From positions 1 through 28,048 of the forward strand of contig JAJRTK010000174.1 of NCBI GenBank assembly GCA_024278345.1: 28,048 bases of DNA, written 5' to 3'. The stretch comes from a bacterium (GTDB lineage Bacteria; CSSED10-310; JAJRTK01). Shown here in pieces: positions 1-8,372 of this stretch; the stretch's first letter is position 1; every line of letters starts with the position of its first letter. A program made the position numbers and the translations under genes. Under the pieces are notes generated by a model. The model worked only from the letters and a program-made list of their open reading frames with translations, was not told the origin of the DNA and ran no database searches.

Positions 1-61
1 AACCGCACGTACGGTTCGGAGGGAGGGGAGGCGCAAACCAATGCGCTTTCCCTACCCCTAT
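1..61 (+). mobile_element. Group II intron, 3' end (domain V 3' half and domain VI)
   Basis: Bases 3-17 (CCGCACGTACGGTTC) match the 3' strand and closing GUUC of a group II intron domain V. Bases 18-61 fold as domain VI: GCGC 31-34 pairs with GCGC 43-46, the stem continues through 24-30 with 47-53 (some G-U pairs), A54 is left unpaired, and 21-23 pair with 55-57. A54 is the expected branch-point adenosine. It lies seven bases before a CUAU end, so the 3' splice junction falls after base 61. The catalytic 5' domains and any reverse transcriptase/maturase gene lie outside the window. The fold is read from the sequence; the element's identity rests on established group II intron structure. Confidence 0.85.
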
Positions 62-795
62 CCACATTTTTGTGCGCTGCGCGTTTTCCTTTTGTTTCCA
101 ATCTTTGTCCCGCCTTGCGTGGATACCCCGCGTCAGCCAGCCTTGCAGCGTCGTTCGTGGCGTGCCGCTCTGACGTGCGAAGTTCCGCTGCGACTCGCCT
201 ACCGCGCCCTTGCTTTCGAACAGGTGCAGCCTCCGTGTGGCCTCGCTGCGCTTCCAACGTGCCTGTTGCTTCTGGAGTCGGACCGGTGTAGCATTTTCAC
301 GGGGCATGACTTCGGCTCCGGTAATGGGTTGGGGACCTATCAGATCCGGTTGACAACATTACCGCTGGGGCAGGCCTCCTTCCCGGCTCCGTGCAGCCCG
401 GAGGGCGCTACACCGGGAAGATGCCGGTGCCACCGTTTCGGCGAAGAAAATTGTAAAGCAAAAACACGACATTTGATAGGTCCCATGGGTTGCTTGATTC
501 CTTCCCATCGTGCCGGAGCGAGCCCTGTTTGTCCAACTTCTCACCCTGACTTCTCCCAGCTTCCCACGCCACCCTCTCTCACAGGGTCATGGCCGGTACT
601 ATGACCAAGGCCAGAGTTAGGCAGATTTTCGGGGGCGAAAAGCTGTGGAAGAAAGTGAAAAACTGCGAACATGGCAGAAGAACATGCCTGGGAATGTTAG
701 GTGGGGGGAGCGACCTTCGTCGTGTTCATTGAGGTTCCCCGGTGGAGTCGCTCACCAGGGCCGGAAAGAAGCGATTAGCCCGATAGCGGAGGGGT
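62..795. other. Intron 3' exon / gene-poor stretch, no convincing gene
   Basis: I see no supported gene here. A 187-codon frame runs through 41-604, but it starts inside intron domain VI, has no ribosome binding site, and is rich in Cys, Pro and Arg in the way of noncoding GC-rich DNA. Two short segments, 62-81 and 591-612, resemble a leftward gene at the right edge of the window (27873-27929, minus strand), with 1 of 20 and 2 of 22 mismatches, and in the same order. Read in frame they would give HIFVRC and GRYYDQG against HIFVRC and GRYHDRG there. The stretch may therefore hold a decayed gene fragment interrupted by about 500 bases. Bases 585-590 and 601-606 (GGTCAT/ATGACC) form a 6-bp inverted repeat. 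Confidence 0.4.
788..794 (+). promoter_or_regulatory. Ribosome binding site deciding the start of the Lon-like gene
   Basis: GGAGGGG ends seven bases before GTG at 802 but only one base before the in-frame TTG at 796. Normal Shine-Dalgarno spacing therefore favours GTG 802. Confidence 0.7.
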
Positions 796-801
796 TTGAA
801 A

Positions 802-1842
802 GTGGCAATTGAAAAGAAGGAAAGGCCAGAGGGGATTGAAGAATACCGAGAGGGCCTGAAGCAGGTGCTTGACACCTATATCGAGGGCAGGCTTCCCCGT
901 GAGCTCTGGGTTCCGGTGGAAACTTTGCTAGCCCGGCTCGATGAGGACGCATCCGTTTTGCCCTTGGCTGAGCGGAAAAGCCTGGGGCTAGAGGTGATGC
1001 AGGCTTTGGTGCGTCTCCAGGGCCAGGCGCGCCAGAATCTCCCCATGGCCGCGGCTTCCGCCTCTACCGCAGAGCTTCTGCTCGAAGGCGAAGTCGTGGG
1101 AATGGCCTTTGGCATCGTTCTTGACCAGGACTGCACCGGTGAACTGGTACAGGTGGAGGTTCGGGACATGGAGATCGAACCGGCCGTCCGCAGTCAGGTG
1201 ACAATTCAGACTTTCGGACCGCTGGCTAGAGTGGTGACCATCGACGGCGGCTACTATGCGCACTCGCAGTTCACCGATTCCATCAACCGTATCGAGAGGT
1301 TGTTGGAAAAATCGATGCTCGGACGCAAGATCCAACTGGAATGCGAGATCTTGTACTGCCGTGGAGCTGCGCCAGCCCGGAGCCGAACCATCGAGGGCGG
1401 ATCCTTGGCTGGCGCTGTCTTGCTCGCCGTGGTTTCAAAGCTCTACAATCGGTCGCACAGTCGAAATGTGGCCGCCAGCTTCACCGTGGGAAGTGATGGC
1501 CGGATTGGCGGTGTGGACAGCGTAAAGGAAAAGGCGAGGATCGCTAAGAGCCGAGGAATCACGAGGCTTCTTCTTTCGGTAGACGATGAGGAGAAACTGG
1601 CCGAGCTGCCGCCGGAGGAAAGGCCCGAGACCATCGTCTTTCTGCGCCACGTGGAAGAACTTTGGCGTTTCGAGGCCGTGGGGCCGAAGGAATATGCTCC
1701 CCAAGCCGTGTTGGAAGGAAACGAGAGAAACCTCGAGCACCGCCAGAGGCTGCGAAACCATCTTGGTGAGGCAGTCAGACGGCCGTGCGTGACCGTCGTA
1801 TCTGGCCGAAACGAGGGGGACACCTTTATCTTTGGCTGCTGA
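802..1842 (+). CDS. Stand-alone Lon-type (S16) Ser/Lys protease, no ATPase domain
   Basis: The 346-residue product carries a Lon protease domain without the AAA+ ATPase or the usual N-terminal Lon domain. The nucleophile region reads EGGSLAGAVLL (Ser at about residue 201), comparable to DGPSAG in Lon. The lysine region reads GRIGGVDSVKEKARIA (Lys at about 242), comparable to GGLKEKLLAA, and is followed by a Lon-like strand and the ELPPEE end. The Ser-Lys spacing of 41 is close to 43 in E. coli Lon. Residues 1-95 are mostly helical with no signal peptide or membrane segment, so a cytoplasmic location is expected. The last residues (VTVVSGRNEGDTFIF) look like the first two strands of an FHA domain, then the frame stops. 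The SEDS gene follows after 64 bases. Its target is unknown; regulated proteolysis of the neighbouring cell-wall proteins is inference only. Confidence 0.75.
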   Translation: MAIEKKERPEGIEEYREGLKQVLDTYIEGRLPRELWVPVETLLARLDEDASVLPLAERKSLGLEVMQALVRLQGQARQNLPMAAASASTAELLLEGEVVGMAFGIVLDQDCTGELVQVEVRDMEIEPAVRSQVTIQTFGPLARVVTIDGGYYAHSQFTDSINRIERLLEKSMLGRKIQLECEILYCRGAAPARSRTIEGGSLAGAVLLAVVSKLYNRSHSRNVAASFTVGSDGRIGGVDSVKEKARIAKSRGITRLLLSVDDEEKLAELPPEERPETIVFLRHVEELWRFEAVGPKEYAPQAVLEGNERNLEHRQRLRNHLGEAVRRPCVTVVSGRNEGDTFIFGC

Positions 1843-1906
1843 TTCGGCTAGAAAGGAATCCTATAGGGCTCCCCATGCTCTGTGCCCTCAAGAGGTACCA
1901 CAACCC

Positions 1907-4837
1907 ATGATCCCGCCGGAGAGCTGCATAGATCGCCTACTGCGGAGTCTGCTTTCCCTGGGCTTGGGTTTCATTCTGCTGGCCGGGGTGCTCCTCGTCG
2001 CTCTTCTTCCGGTGGAGCCAGGGCAGCTTCGTTTGAGCGTCGTGGGGCATCTGGCGGAGATCCCCGCGGACAGCAGTCTCTTGAGGCTTGGCCGATCGCC
2101 CGCGGCGGATCTTCGGCTCCTCGACCGGCTGGTGGATGGCGAAGTCCATGGCGAGCTCCGGCGGGAAGAATCCGGCCATGAGGTTCCGGGCTCCGCTGGG
2201 CGCTGGTTTGTCTGGAACCGGAGCATCACGCAGCGCCTGGCTGTGGATGGGATCGAGATCACGGAGCGCTGGCTTGAGGTTGGCGATAGGCTGAGGATCT
2301 TCGTTCCGGATCCTTCGGAGGATGCGAAGGGTCTGCAGCGGTTGCTTTTGAAGGCCAGCCCGAAACCCGCGCCCGGTTTGCGGGAGGCAGAGATCGTCAT
2401 CGGTTCGTCCACGCCCTGGGGCCGTCTCTGGGAGGGCCGACCCCTCCCCAGGCAGAGCTTCCTCCAAGAGGCAGAGAGCCACAGAAAGATGATCCTAGAC
2501 CCGCTGGCAGTCCGCAGGTTTGGCGATGGATGGCTTTTTCCGGTGGCCGAGAACTTTTTTTGGGTTTCCCCCGAAAAGGGCCGCCGGCTGATGGAGCCGG
2601 GCGCCAAACTTGATCACGGGGGGAAAGAGTGGGTGTTCGGAACGCGGCTGGAGGGCCTCGATCGCCTCATGGCCGAACGCCCCGAGTTGGAGCTCCGATT
2701 GGGCAGTGGGAGATTTCCTTTTGTTTTCGGGAAAAAAAACCTCTCTTTGGGCGACTGGGGGCGTTTGAAACGGATCGGAGCGCGGCTTCGCTACCGGGAC
2801 CTGGGGCGGCTTGCGGGGATGGAAATCGCCCTGAACGGTCGTGGGACAGTCGTTCCCGGGATGGCTGCCGTGAAGGAGGGGTCCACGGTCAAGTTGGGGA
2901 GGACGCGATACCGTTTCCTTCTGGAAGGCCAGCGGGTCCGCCTGGAAATCCAACCCAAGGGTACGAGTCGGTTGTTGGATTCCTTACCGCTGGTGGGATC
3001 GTTTCTGGGGAAGCTATTTCCCGGATACTACGATTCGGCTTATTCGTTGGGGGAAGGCCCGGTACACCTTTCCACGGGCCGGCTGGGGGAGGTGGGGGAA
3101 TCGGACGTTTTTCTCCGGTCGGCCAAACGCTGGCAGGATCGAAGCCTTGCCCTTCTCACCACCAGCGGTGGGGAAGTCCGTGTTCGCTCCCTGGGGGGAG
3201 TGAAGTTGAGGTTGCGACGGAGATCCGGGGAGTCCGTTGATCTGCCGAACCGGTCCAGCCTCAAGAGCTATGGAGATCTCCAATTGTGGCAGCGGGGCGA
3301 GATCATGTTGGTGGGCGAGAGGCTCGAGGGAGCAGGATTGGTCCTCGAGTTACGGTGGCCTGATGAGCGCGGAGTTTCCGTGGTTTTCGTCCTGGGATTG
3401 GCCTTGTTGCTGTTGGTGGCGCAACTGTTGTTTTTTATGTTTCACCGCCCGGCGGGATTGCGCCTCTTGGATCTGACAAAGCCAGTTTACGGGCTGGATC
3501 CATCCACGGGCCGGGTCAGGGTGGTGGGTGAGCGCGCGGGGTTGCTCTCCATCGGTGTGCCTCGACTGTTGTTGCCTATATGCGGAGCACTGACACTTCT
3601 TGGCATGTCGATGCTACTTCATTTTGGAGTCGAACCCGATCTCTTGGGGTCGCCAGATTTTTTTGCTAGGCAAGCGGTCGCGCTATTCCTTGGCCTGATG
3701 TTGTTTTTCTGGTTGGCCCTCCGCCGGCGGGGAAGGGTTCAGGCGGATGGAGGTACCGCGGCGTCGGGTTTTTGGGGGATTGACTGGGCCATCTGGTTGG
3801 GGATTCTCTCGTTGCTTTTAACGACCATCTTGACGTTGGCGAGAATTGGCTCCCGCCACAACGGCTTTTTCTTTCGAGTCCCGGTCATTGGCGTCACCCT
3901 CAAGTTTTCGGAGTTTGCCAAGATCTTCTTTAGCGTCGGGTTTGCCCGGATGTTCGCCCGAGGCCTCCAGACGGCTCGGGGAGGAGACAATCTTGGAATC
4001 GAGGACCATCGCCTCAACTGGAGGCGCCTGCTTTTTCCCAAGAGACATCATAAAAGTTCGACCGGTGAAGCACTTCTCTACGTCCTGCGGAAAATTGTCT
4101 TGCTTGCGATTCTCCTTGGGGTGATCTTCGGCTTATACGTGCTTCAAAACGACTTGGGACCTGGGTTGATCTTCACGTTGACGCTAGCGCTCTTCTTGGC
4201 CTTCGTCATGGGGCAGTACAACCGCGGGCTGAGGGGATTCGGCCTCCATGCCGGGCCTCAGTTCTTTTTGTTCTTCCTCGTGCTTGGAGTGATGCTCTTG
4301 TGGCTGGCCTTGCCGGTGGAGCTCAAGGCATGGGACGGTCCCGTGGGTAGCGTAGTGGCTCCGATTCTGGACAAAATCGTCGAGCGTCTCAACCTATGGT
4401 GGGAGCCCTGGCGGTTCACCCGTGGTGACCAGGTGGTTCAGAGCCTTTGGACCGTCTCGGGTGTCGCGGGGGAGCTCCGCTATTTCCCGAATCTCCACTC
4501 AGATTTCGCTTTTTCGGCTCTAGTACATCGGTACGGCGTGGCTGTGGGCTACGGTGTGCTCTTGGCTTACGTCGCCTTTTTTGTCAATGGGTTGGCCTTG
4601 TCCCGCGCCCTTTACCGCGAGGCGGTCCGGCAGGGGAGCACTCTTCTTTACGAGGATTCGTTTACGGTGCTTTTGGGCTGTCTGGTTCTGGTGGCGGAGG
4701 CAGCCATCCACATAGGGGCCTGTCTCAACTTGACACCCCTCACCGGTGTCAATCTGCCCTTTGTCTCTAGCGGGGGCACGTCGTTGATCACCAGCTATGG
4801 CCTTCTTGGCGTGATCTGCTCGAGGCTATCCAGATGA
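1907..4837 (+). CDS. SEDS-family (FtsW/RodA) peptidoglycan glycosyltransferase with large FHA-like extracytoplasmic block
   Basis: The 976-residue protein is more than twice the usual SEDS length. ATG 1907 is chosen because AGAGG lies about ten bases upstream and the peptide then opens with a normal membrane helix (about 13-36). Residues about 45-480 are soluble and beta-rich. The first module (LRLGRSPAADL, Gly62-Arg63-Ser64, then VHGEL) is FHA-like, and further FHA-like turns occur (VKEGSTVKLG near 321). A second helix (about 485-508) leads into ten predicted SEDS helices. SEDS landmarks are visible: KFSEFAK (666-672) for QPSEFAK, QNDLG (Asp749) for QPDLG, PNLHSDFAF (Asp866) for PEPHTDFIF, and NLPFVSSGGTS near the end. 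SEDS proteins polymerise lipid II into glycan strands. If the SEDS core is N-terminus-in, the FHA-like block is outside the cytoplasm. The stop overlaps the PBP start (ATGA). Whether it serves division or elongation is not resolved. Confidence 0.85.
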   Translation: MIPPESCIDRLLRSLLSLGLGFILLAGVLLVALLPVEPGQLRLSVVGHLAEIPADSSLLRLGRSPAADLRLLDRLVDGEVHGELRREESGHEVPGSAGRWFVWNRSITQRLAVDGIEITERWLEVGDRLRIFVPDPSEDAKGLQRLLLKASPKPAPGLREAEIVIGSSTPWGRLWEGRPLPRQSFLQEAESHRKMILDPLAVRRFGDGWLFPVAENFFWVSPEKGRRLMEPGAKLDHGGKEWVFGTRLEGLDRLMAERPELELRLGSGRFPFVFGKKNLSLGDWGRLKRIGARLRYRDLGRLAGMEIALNGRGTVVPGMAAVKEGSTVKLGRTRYRFLLEGQRVRLEIQPKGTSRLLDSLPLVGSFLGKLFPGYYDSAYSLGEGPVHLSTGRLGEVGESDVFLRSAKRWQDRSLALLTTSGGEVRVRSLGGVKLRLRRRSGESVDLPNRSSLKSYGDLQLWQRGEIMLVGERLEGAGLVLELRWPDERGVSVVFVLGLALLLLVAQLLFFMFHRPAGLRLLDLTKPVYGLDPSTGRVRVVGERAGLLSIGVPRLLLPICGALTLLGMSMLLHFGVEPDLLGSPDFFARQAVALFLGLMLFFWLALRRRGRVQADGGTAASGFWGIDWAIWLGILSLLLTTILTLARIGSRHNGFFFRVPVIGVTLKFSEFAKIFFSVGFARMFARGLQTARGGDNLGIEDHRLNWRRLLFPKRHHKSSTGEALLYVLRKIVLLAILLGVIFGLYVLQNDLGPGLIFTLTLALFLAFVMGQYNRGLRGFGLHAGPQFFLFFLVLGVMLLWLALPVELKAWDGPVGSVVAPILDKIVERLNLWWEPWRFTRGDQVVQSLWTVSGVAGELRYFPNLHSDFAFSALVHRYGVAVGYGVLLAYVAFFVNGLALSRALYREAVRQGSTLLYEDSFTVLLGCLVLVAEAAIHIGACLNLTPLTGVNLPFVSSGGTSLITSYGLLGVICSRLSR

Positions 4838-7800
4838 AACTTACCCGAACTTTCCAGATCATCGCACGGCACGGGTTGGAGAATGCCCGTTGGTACCTGG
4901 TGATCTTCTTGGTGCTCTTCTGGTTTGGTGCGCTGGGCAAGAGGTTGGAGCACTTGCGGAGGGCGGCTGGAACCGGCGAGCAGGAGATTGCCCTTCGGAC
5001 CCGGGCCGACAAGAAGTTTGTGCCTTTGCGAGTGAACGGTGTGGGAGCCTACTTCAGGATTCGCGATTCTCGTGCGGGAGGAGCAAAAGAGAAGAGCTAT
5101 CGGTTGGAGCCCCTGATGTTTCCCCTCCGCGTGGACGGTCGTGCCGTGGGGCCTGAAGGTTTGGAGTTGGGCTCCGGGAAGCCAAGCCGGACCCTCGATG
5201 TGGATGGACTGAGGTTGAACTTTTTTTCGGATGGAGAATCTCCCATCCTTGCCCAAACCGCCTGGCGAATCGACAGCGACTGCACCACCATGGGAAGTGG
5301 GCTTTCTAGCAGCATAAGCTTAGAGATCAACGGTGTTTCCGGCAGGGTCGCCGAACTGTGCCGAGGCAAAGGGCAGGTGCGAAACGTCTCGACGCGGCAG
5401 GCAATCTGGCTGGCCGGCCGCCGTTTGGGACCTGGTGAGGCGGCTCCTTGGAATCCGAAGGAACTCGTGATTCTCGAACTCCAGACGGCTCGGGGGAAGG
5501 TGCCTTTCCGGATCTCTACGGAGAACCGGAGCACTCTTGTGGAAGCGCCGGAGACGGTTTGGCCAAAATGGGTCATCCATCCGCCATCCATCGTGGGGTC
5601 CCTTCAGATGAACTATACCCGGACGATACCAAGAGAGAAGGTTGACTACGAATTTCTGGAGAGTGTCGAAGCCAGTCTGGAGCAAATACAAGGTGCGGAA
5701 ACGTCCCGGGCGGGAGCCGACAATCCGGATCGTCTCTTTGCCGACGCCCTGGATGTCGGCGGAACGGATGTTGCCAATCTGCCCGTCAGCCGGCGCATGG
5801 ACCGGCTTCTGGAGGAAAGCCGCCGCGAGCTTGCGGCGGGACGCCCAGAGAACTCCCATTTTCTTGCCTCTCCGGGCGGAAGCCTCTTCCTGGGGCTCCG
5901 GCCACGAGCTGTCACGCTTCGCGCTCCGGCAGCCAGAAGAGAGCATTTGCCCAGCCGGCTTGTCGCTGGGAAGGGCGGCGGATCTTTCTTGGAGCTCTTG
6001 GATGGTCCCTTGAAGGGAAGCTTGATTCTGCTCGAGGCTCCAGTTTCCAAAGGGAAGCTCGATCTGGTGGTGATTGGCAGCCAAAGGATGGAGATGCTTG
6101 CCCCGCCGAGCGACCTCCACTTGTGGGGCGGTGAGCCCGGAGCCCTGGCTCTGGCGGGCAGGACTGTCATTCTTTCCAACAAAGGTGCGGCGACGATGCG
6201 TCCCGGGGTTTTGGCTCGCTTGGGTGATGGTTCCAAGGCTTACTACTTGATCCGCCGGGGAGATACCCTGTCGAAACTGCTGAGGGCTTGGGCCGCGGTC
6301 GCCAGCATGCGTAAGCCTCTTCTAAAGAAGGTCCTGAAGGCCAATCCGAACCTCGATCCACGTCGTATGAAACCGGGTCAGAGGATTGAAATCGCATTGG
6401 ACTGGCCCGAGCTTTCCAAGGAGGCGAAGAAACGTGTCGGGAGCTTGGGTAGCGCCGCCCACGTCCGCCTGGAGCGGCACGCCTCGGATCTCTATCTTCG
6501 GGTTCTAAGTGGCCCGGTGTGGTTGGAGGGAAATAGCCTTGCGGAAGACGCCATTGTGCCGCTTCGGGATGGAGACGGGGTGCGAGTGGGAAATCGGGCT
6601 TTCAGCGTCCGCCGGTCGTCGGGAGTCTTGAGGGAGCGCCGCCTTCGGGGCGGCAGGTTCGTGGAACGCTATCCCATGGGGTCTGCAGCGGTTCTGCTAG
6701 GCGGCTTCGAGGAGCGATTGTCGCCGGTGGTTTCCCTCCCCAGCAGTGGAGCGAAGAAGCTTTCCATCGACGCCGACCTCCAGATGATGGCGGATCGTGT
6801 GCTTCGATCCCATTTGGAGTGGCTCGGTTCCCTGGATGGTCGGGCGTACAAGAGAAAGGGGAAAGTTCACGGCGGCAGCCTCGTGGCTCTCGACTACCGG
6901 ACAGGCGAAATTCTTGCCTCGGCAAGCTTTCCGGCCTTTGACCCGGCGGTGCCCGGAAACTACCGGGTGGCAAAGAAAAAGATGGGCGCCAGCGCGCCAT
7001 TCCTGAACCGGGCCTTCCGCTCCACCAGGGCACCGGGGTCGGTCTTCAAGCTTGTGGTCTTGGCGGCCTGGTTCGACCAGTTGGAGCGCCGGGGCGAGCT
7101 CGCGGAAAAAAGTGTTTCCAAGGGGCCTGGATTCTGGTGTGGAGACGGCTATACCGCGGGATCTGGAGCGATCATCCTGGGCGGAAAGAAAGTCCGATGC
7201 CACCGGTGGAAAAAAGGTGGCCACGGTTGGGTACGTAATCCTAGCATGGCACTGCAAAAGTCTTGCAACGTCTATATTGCGAAACTAGCACTCCGGATGG
7301 CCGGGTTGACCTGGAAGGAGCCCTCCGCGGTTCACGCCCCTCAAAGGCTGGACCCCAAGGGGATCCCTACCTTGAAGAACCCGCTCTTTTCCATGGCCAG
7401 CAGGTTGGGCTTTGACTTCGACTACCGGGGGCAGGGTCCGAAGGACCGCAAGATTCTGCGAAATGCCAGGACCCCTTCCCAGGTGGCCGATCTCTTTCAG
7501 CCCCTTGGAATCATTCCCGCGGCCAGACCCGTGTCCGGCTCGATCCCGGCGCCGTTGCACTACGTACCTGGGGCTCGGAAGCTTTTCGATCCCGTGGCCG
7601 CCGGTTTGAAGGAACTTGACCGGAGACCGATCCTGGAGCGGAAACCGGTTCGCCATCTGGCCTACTTGGCCATCGGTCAGGACATGACGGCAACGACGTT
7701 GGAATTGGGGCTCCTCACGGCGACGATTGCCAATGGCGGAGTCATGCCCAGGCTCAGGATCGTGCCTTTTTCATCGCCGAATCGGGGAAAACCGAAGATC

Positions 7801-8235
7801 CCGCCAGACTCTTCTGGTGGTGGGCGCAGGATCTTCTCTCAGGCGGTGGCGGCGCGTATTGCCCACGCCATGGAGCTCGTGACGCAACCCGGGGGCACGG
7901 CTCCACCGCTCCGGTCGCGAGAGCATGGGGGCCGCTATCCTTTCATCATCCGGGCCAAGACGGGAACGGCGCAAGTGTCCGGGACTCGGGGAGACGAATC
8001 TAGGAGGGCCGACTCGCTTTTGGTGGCCTACGTCGATGACCCCCGGCTGCCTTCGGTTGCCATGGCCTGCCGAGTGGAGAATGGGGATGCAACCCGGAAT
8101 CCTCGGGGAGGGATGTTGCCCACGACGGCGAAGCACCTGGCAAATCGCTTTTTTACTTCTCTTGGGGAGATGTACGGAGCTTGGCCCGAGCCCCCGTCTG
8201 AGAAACCGCCAGCCAAAGAGGAGGAGAGCCGGTGA
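4834..8235 (+). CDS. Class B penicillin-binding protein with FHA-like modules and LysM domain
   Basis: This 1133-residue protein is the cognate transpeptidase of the SEDS enzyme, to which it is coupled by a 4-base ATGA overlap. A single membrane anchor spans about residues 22-38. Beta-rich FHA-like modules follow, then a LysM peptidoglycan-binding domain (about 468-525; YYLIRRGDTLSKLL, NPNLDPRRMKPGQRIEI). Another FHA-like module ends with LRDGDGVRVGNRAFSV (about 577-592). The transpeptidase domain has all three motifs: Ser736-Val-Phe-Lys739, Ser810-Cys-Asn812 and Lys1042-Thr-Gly-Thr1045. No GT51 domain is seen, so this is a class B (PBP2/FtsI-type) enzyme that crosslinks strands made by the SEDS partner. 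Typical class B PBPs are 550-750 residues, so the N-terminal half is an unusual addition. All domains after the anchor should be periplasmic, because the transpeptidase must be. Confidence 0.9.
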   Translation: MKLTRTFQIIARHGLENARWYLVIFLVLFWFGALGKRLEHLRRAAGTGEQEIALRTRADKKFVPLRVNGVGAYFRIRDSRAGGAKEKSYRLEPLMFPLRVDGRAVGPEGLELGSGKPSRTLDVDGLRLNFFSDGESPILAQTAWRIDSDCTTMGSGLSSSISLEINGVSGRVAELCRGKGQVRNVSTRQAIWLAGRRLGPGEAAPWNPKELVILELQTARGKVPFRISTENRSTLVEAPETVWPKWVIHPPSIVGSLQMNYTRTIPREKVDYEFLESVEASLEQIQGAETSRAGADNPDRLFADALDVGGTDVANLPVSRRMDRLLEESRRELAAGRPENSHFLASPGGSLFLGLRPRAVTLRAPAARREHLPSRLVAGKGGGSFLELLDGPLKGSLILLEAPVSKGKLDLVVIGSQRMEMLAPPSDLHLWGGEPGALALAGRTVILSNKGAATMRPGVLARLGDGSKAYYLIRRGDTLSKLLRAWAAVASMRKPLLKKVLKANPNLDPRRMKPGQRIEIALDWPELSKEAKKRVGSLGSAAHVRLERHASDLYLRVLSGPVWLEGNSLAEDAIVPLRDGDGVRVGNRAFSVRRSSGVLRERRLRGGRFVERYPMGSAAVLLGGFEERLSPVVSLPSSGAKKLSIDADLQMMADRVLRSHLEWLGSLDGRAYKRKGKVHGGSLVALDYRTGEILASASFPAFDPAVPGNYRVAKKKMGASAPFLNRAFRSTRAPGSVFKLVVLAAWFDQLERRGELAEKSVSKGPGFWCGDGYTAGSGAIILGGKKVRCHRWKKGGHGWVRNPSMALQKSCNVYIAKLALRMAGLTWKEPSAVHAPQRLDPKGIPTLKNPLFSMASRLGFDFDYRGQGPKDRKILRNARTPSQVADLFQPLGIIPAARPVSGSIPAPLHYVPGARKLFDPVAAGLKELDRRPILERKPVRHLAYLAIGQDMTATTLELGLLTATIANGGVMPRLRIVPFSSPNRGKPKIPPDSSGGGRRIFSQAVAARIAHAMELVTQPGGTAPPLRSREHGGRYPFIIRAKTGTAQVSGTRGDESRRADSLLVAYVDDPRLPSVAMACRVENGDATRNPRGGMLPTTAKHLANRFFTSLGEMYGAWPEPPSEKPPAKEEESR

Positions 8236-8359
8236 TGATAGGCGAGGGGCGCGAACGGCCGTGAGCGACGTGAGCGGAACACAACTCAAAAAAGGATAAT
8301 TTTGGTGGAGACATGTTGGCGGAGCTCCTGTAAGATGAGCTGGACCTTTTTCTTTGCCT

Positions 8360-8366
8360 GGAGAGG
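8360..8366 (+). promoter_or_regulatory. Ribosome binding site deciding the start of the 670-aa protein gene
   Basis: GGAGAGG abuts an ATG at 8367 but lies six bases before the in-frame ATG at 8373, which is therefore the more likely start (product MEIYPESLG...). Confidence 0.65.
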
Positions 8367-8372
8367 ATGAAC

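Noticed and set aside
41-604. 187-codon rightward frame
   Set aside because: It begins inside group II intron domain VI, has no ribosome binding site and has a noncoding-like composition.
1832-1906. 25-codon N-terminal extension of the SEDS gene from TTG 1832
   Set aside because: It overlaps the end of the protease gene, lacks a binding site and would put a polar tail before the first membrane helix.
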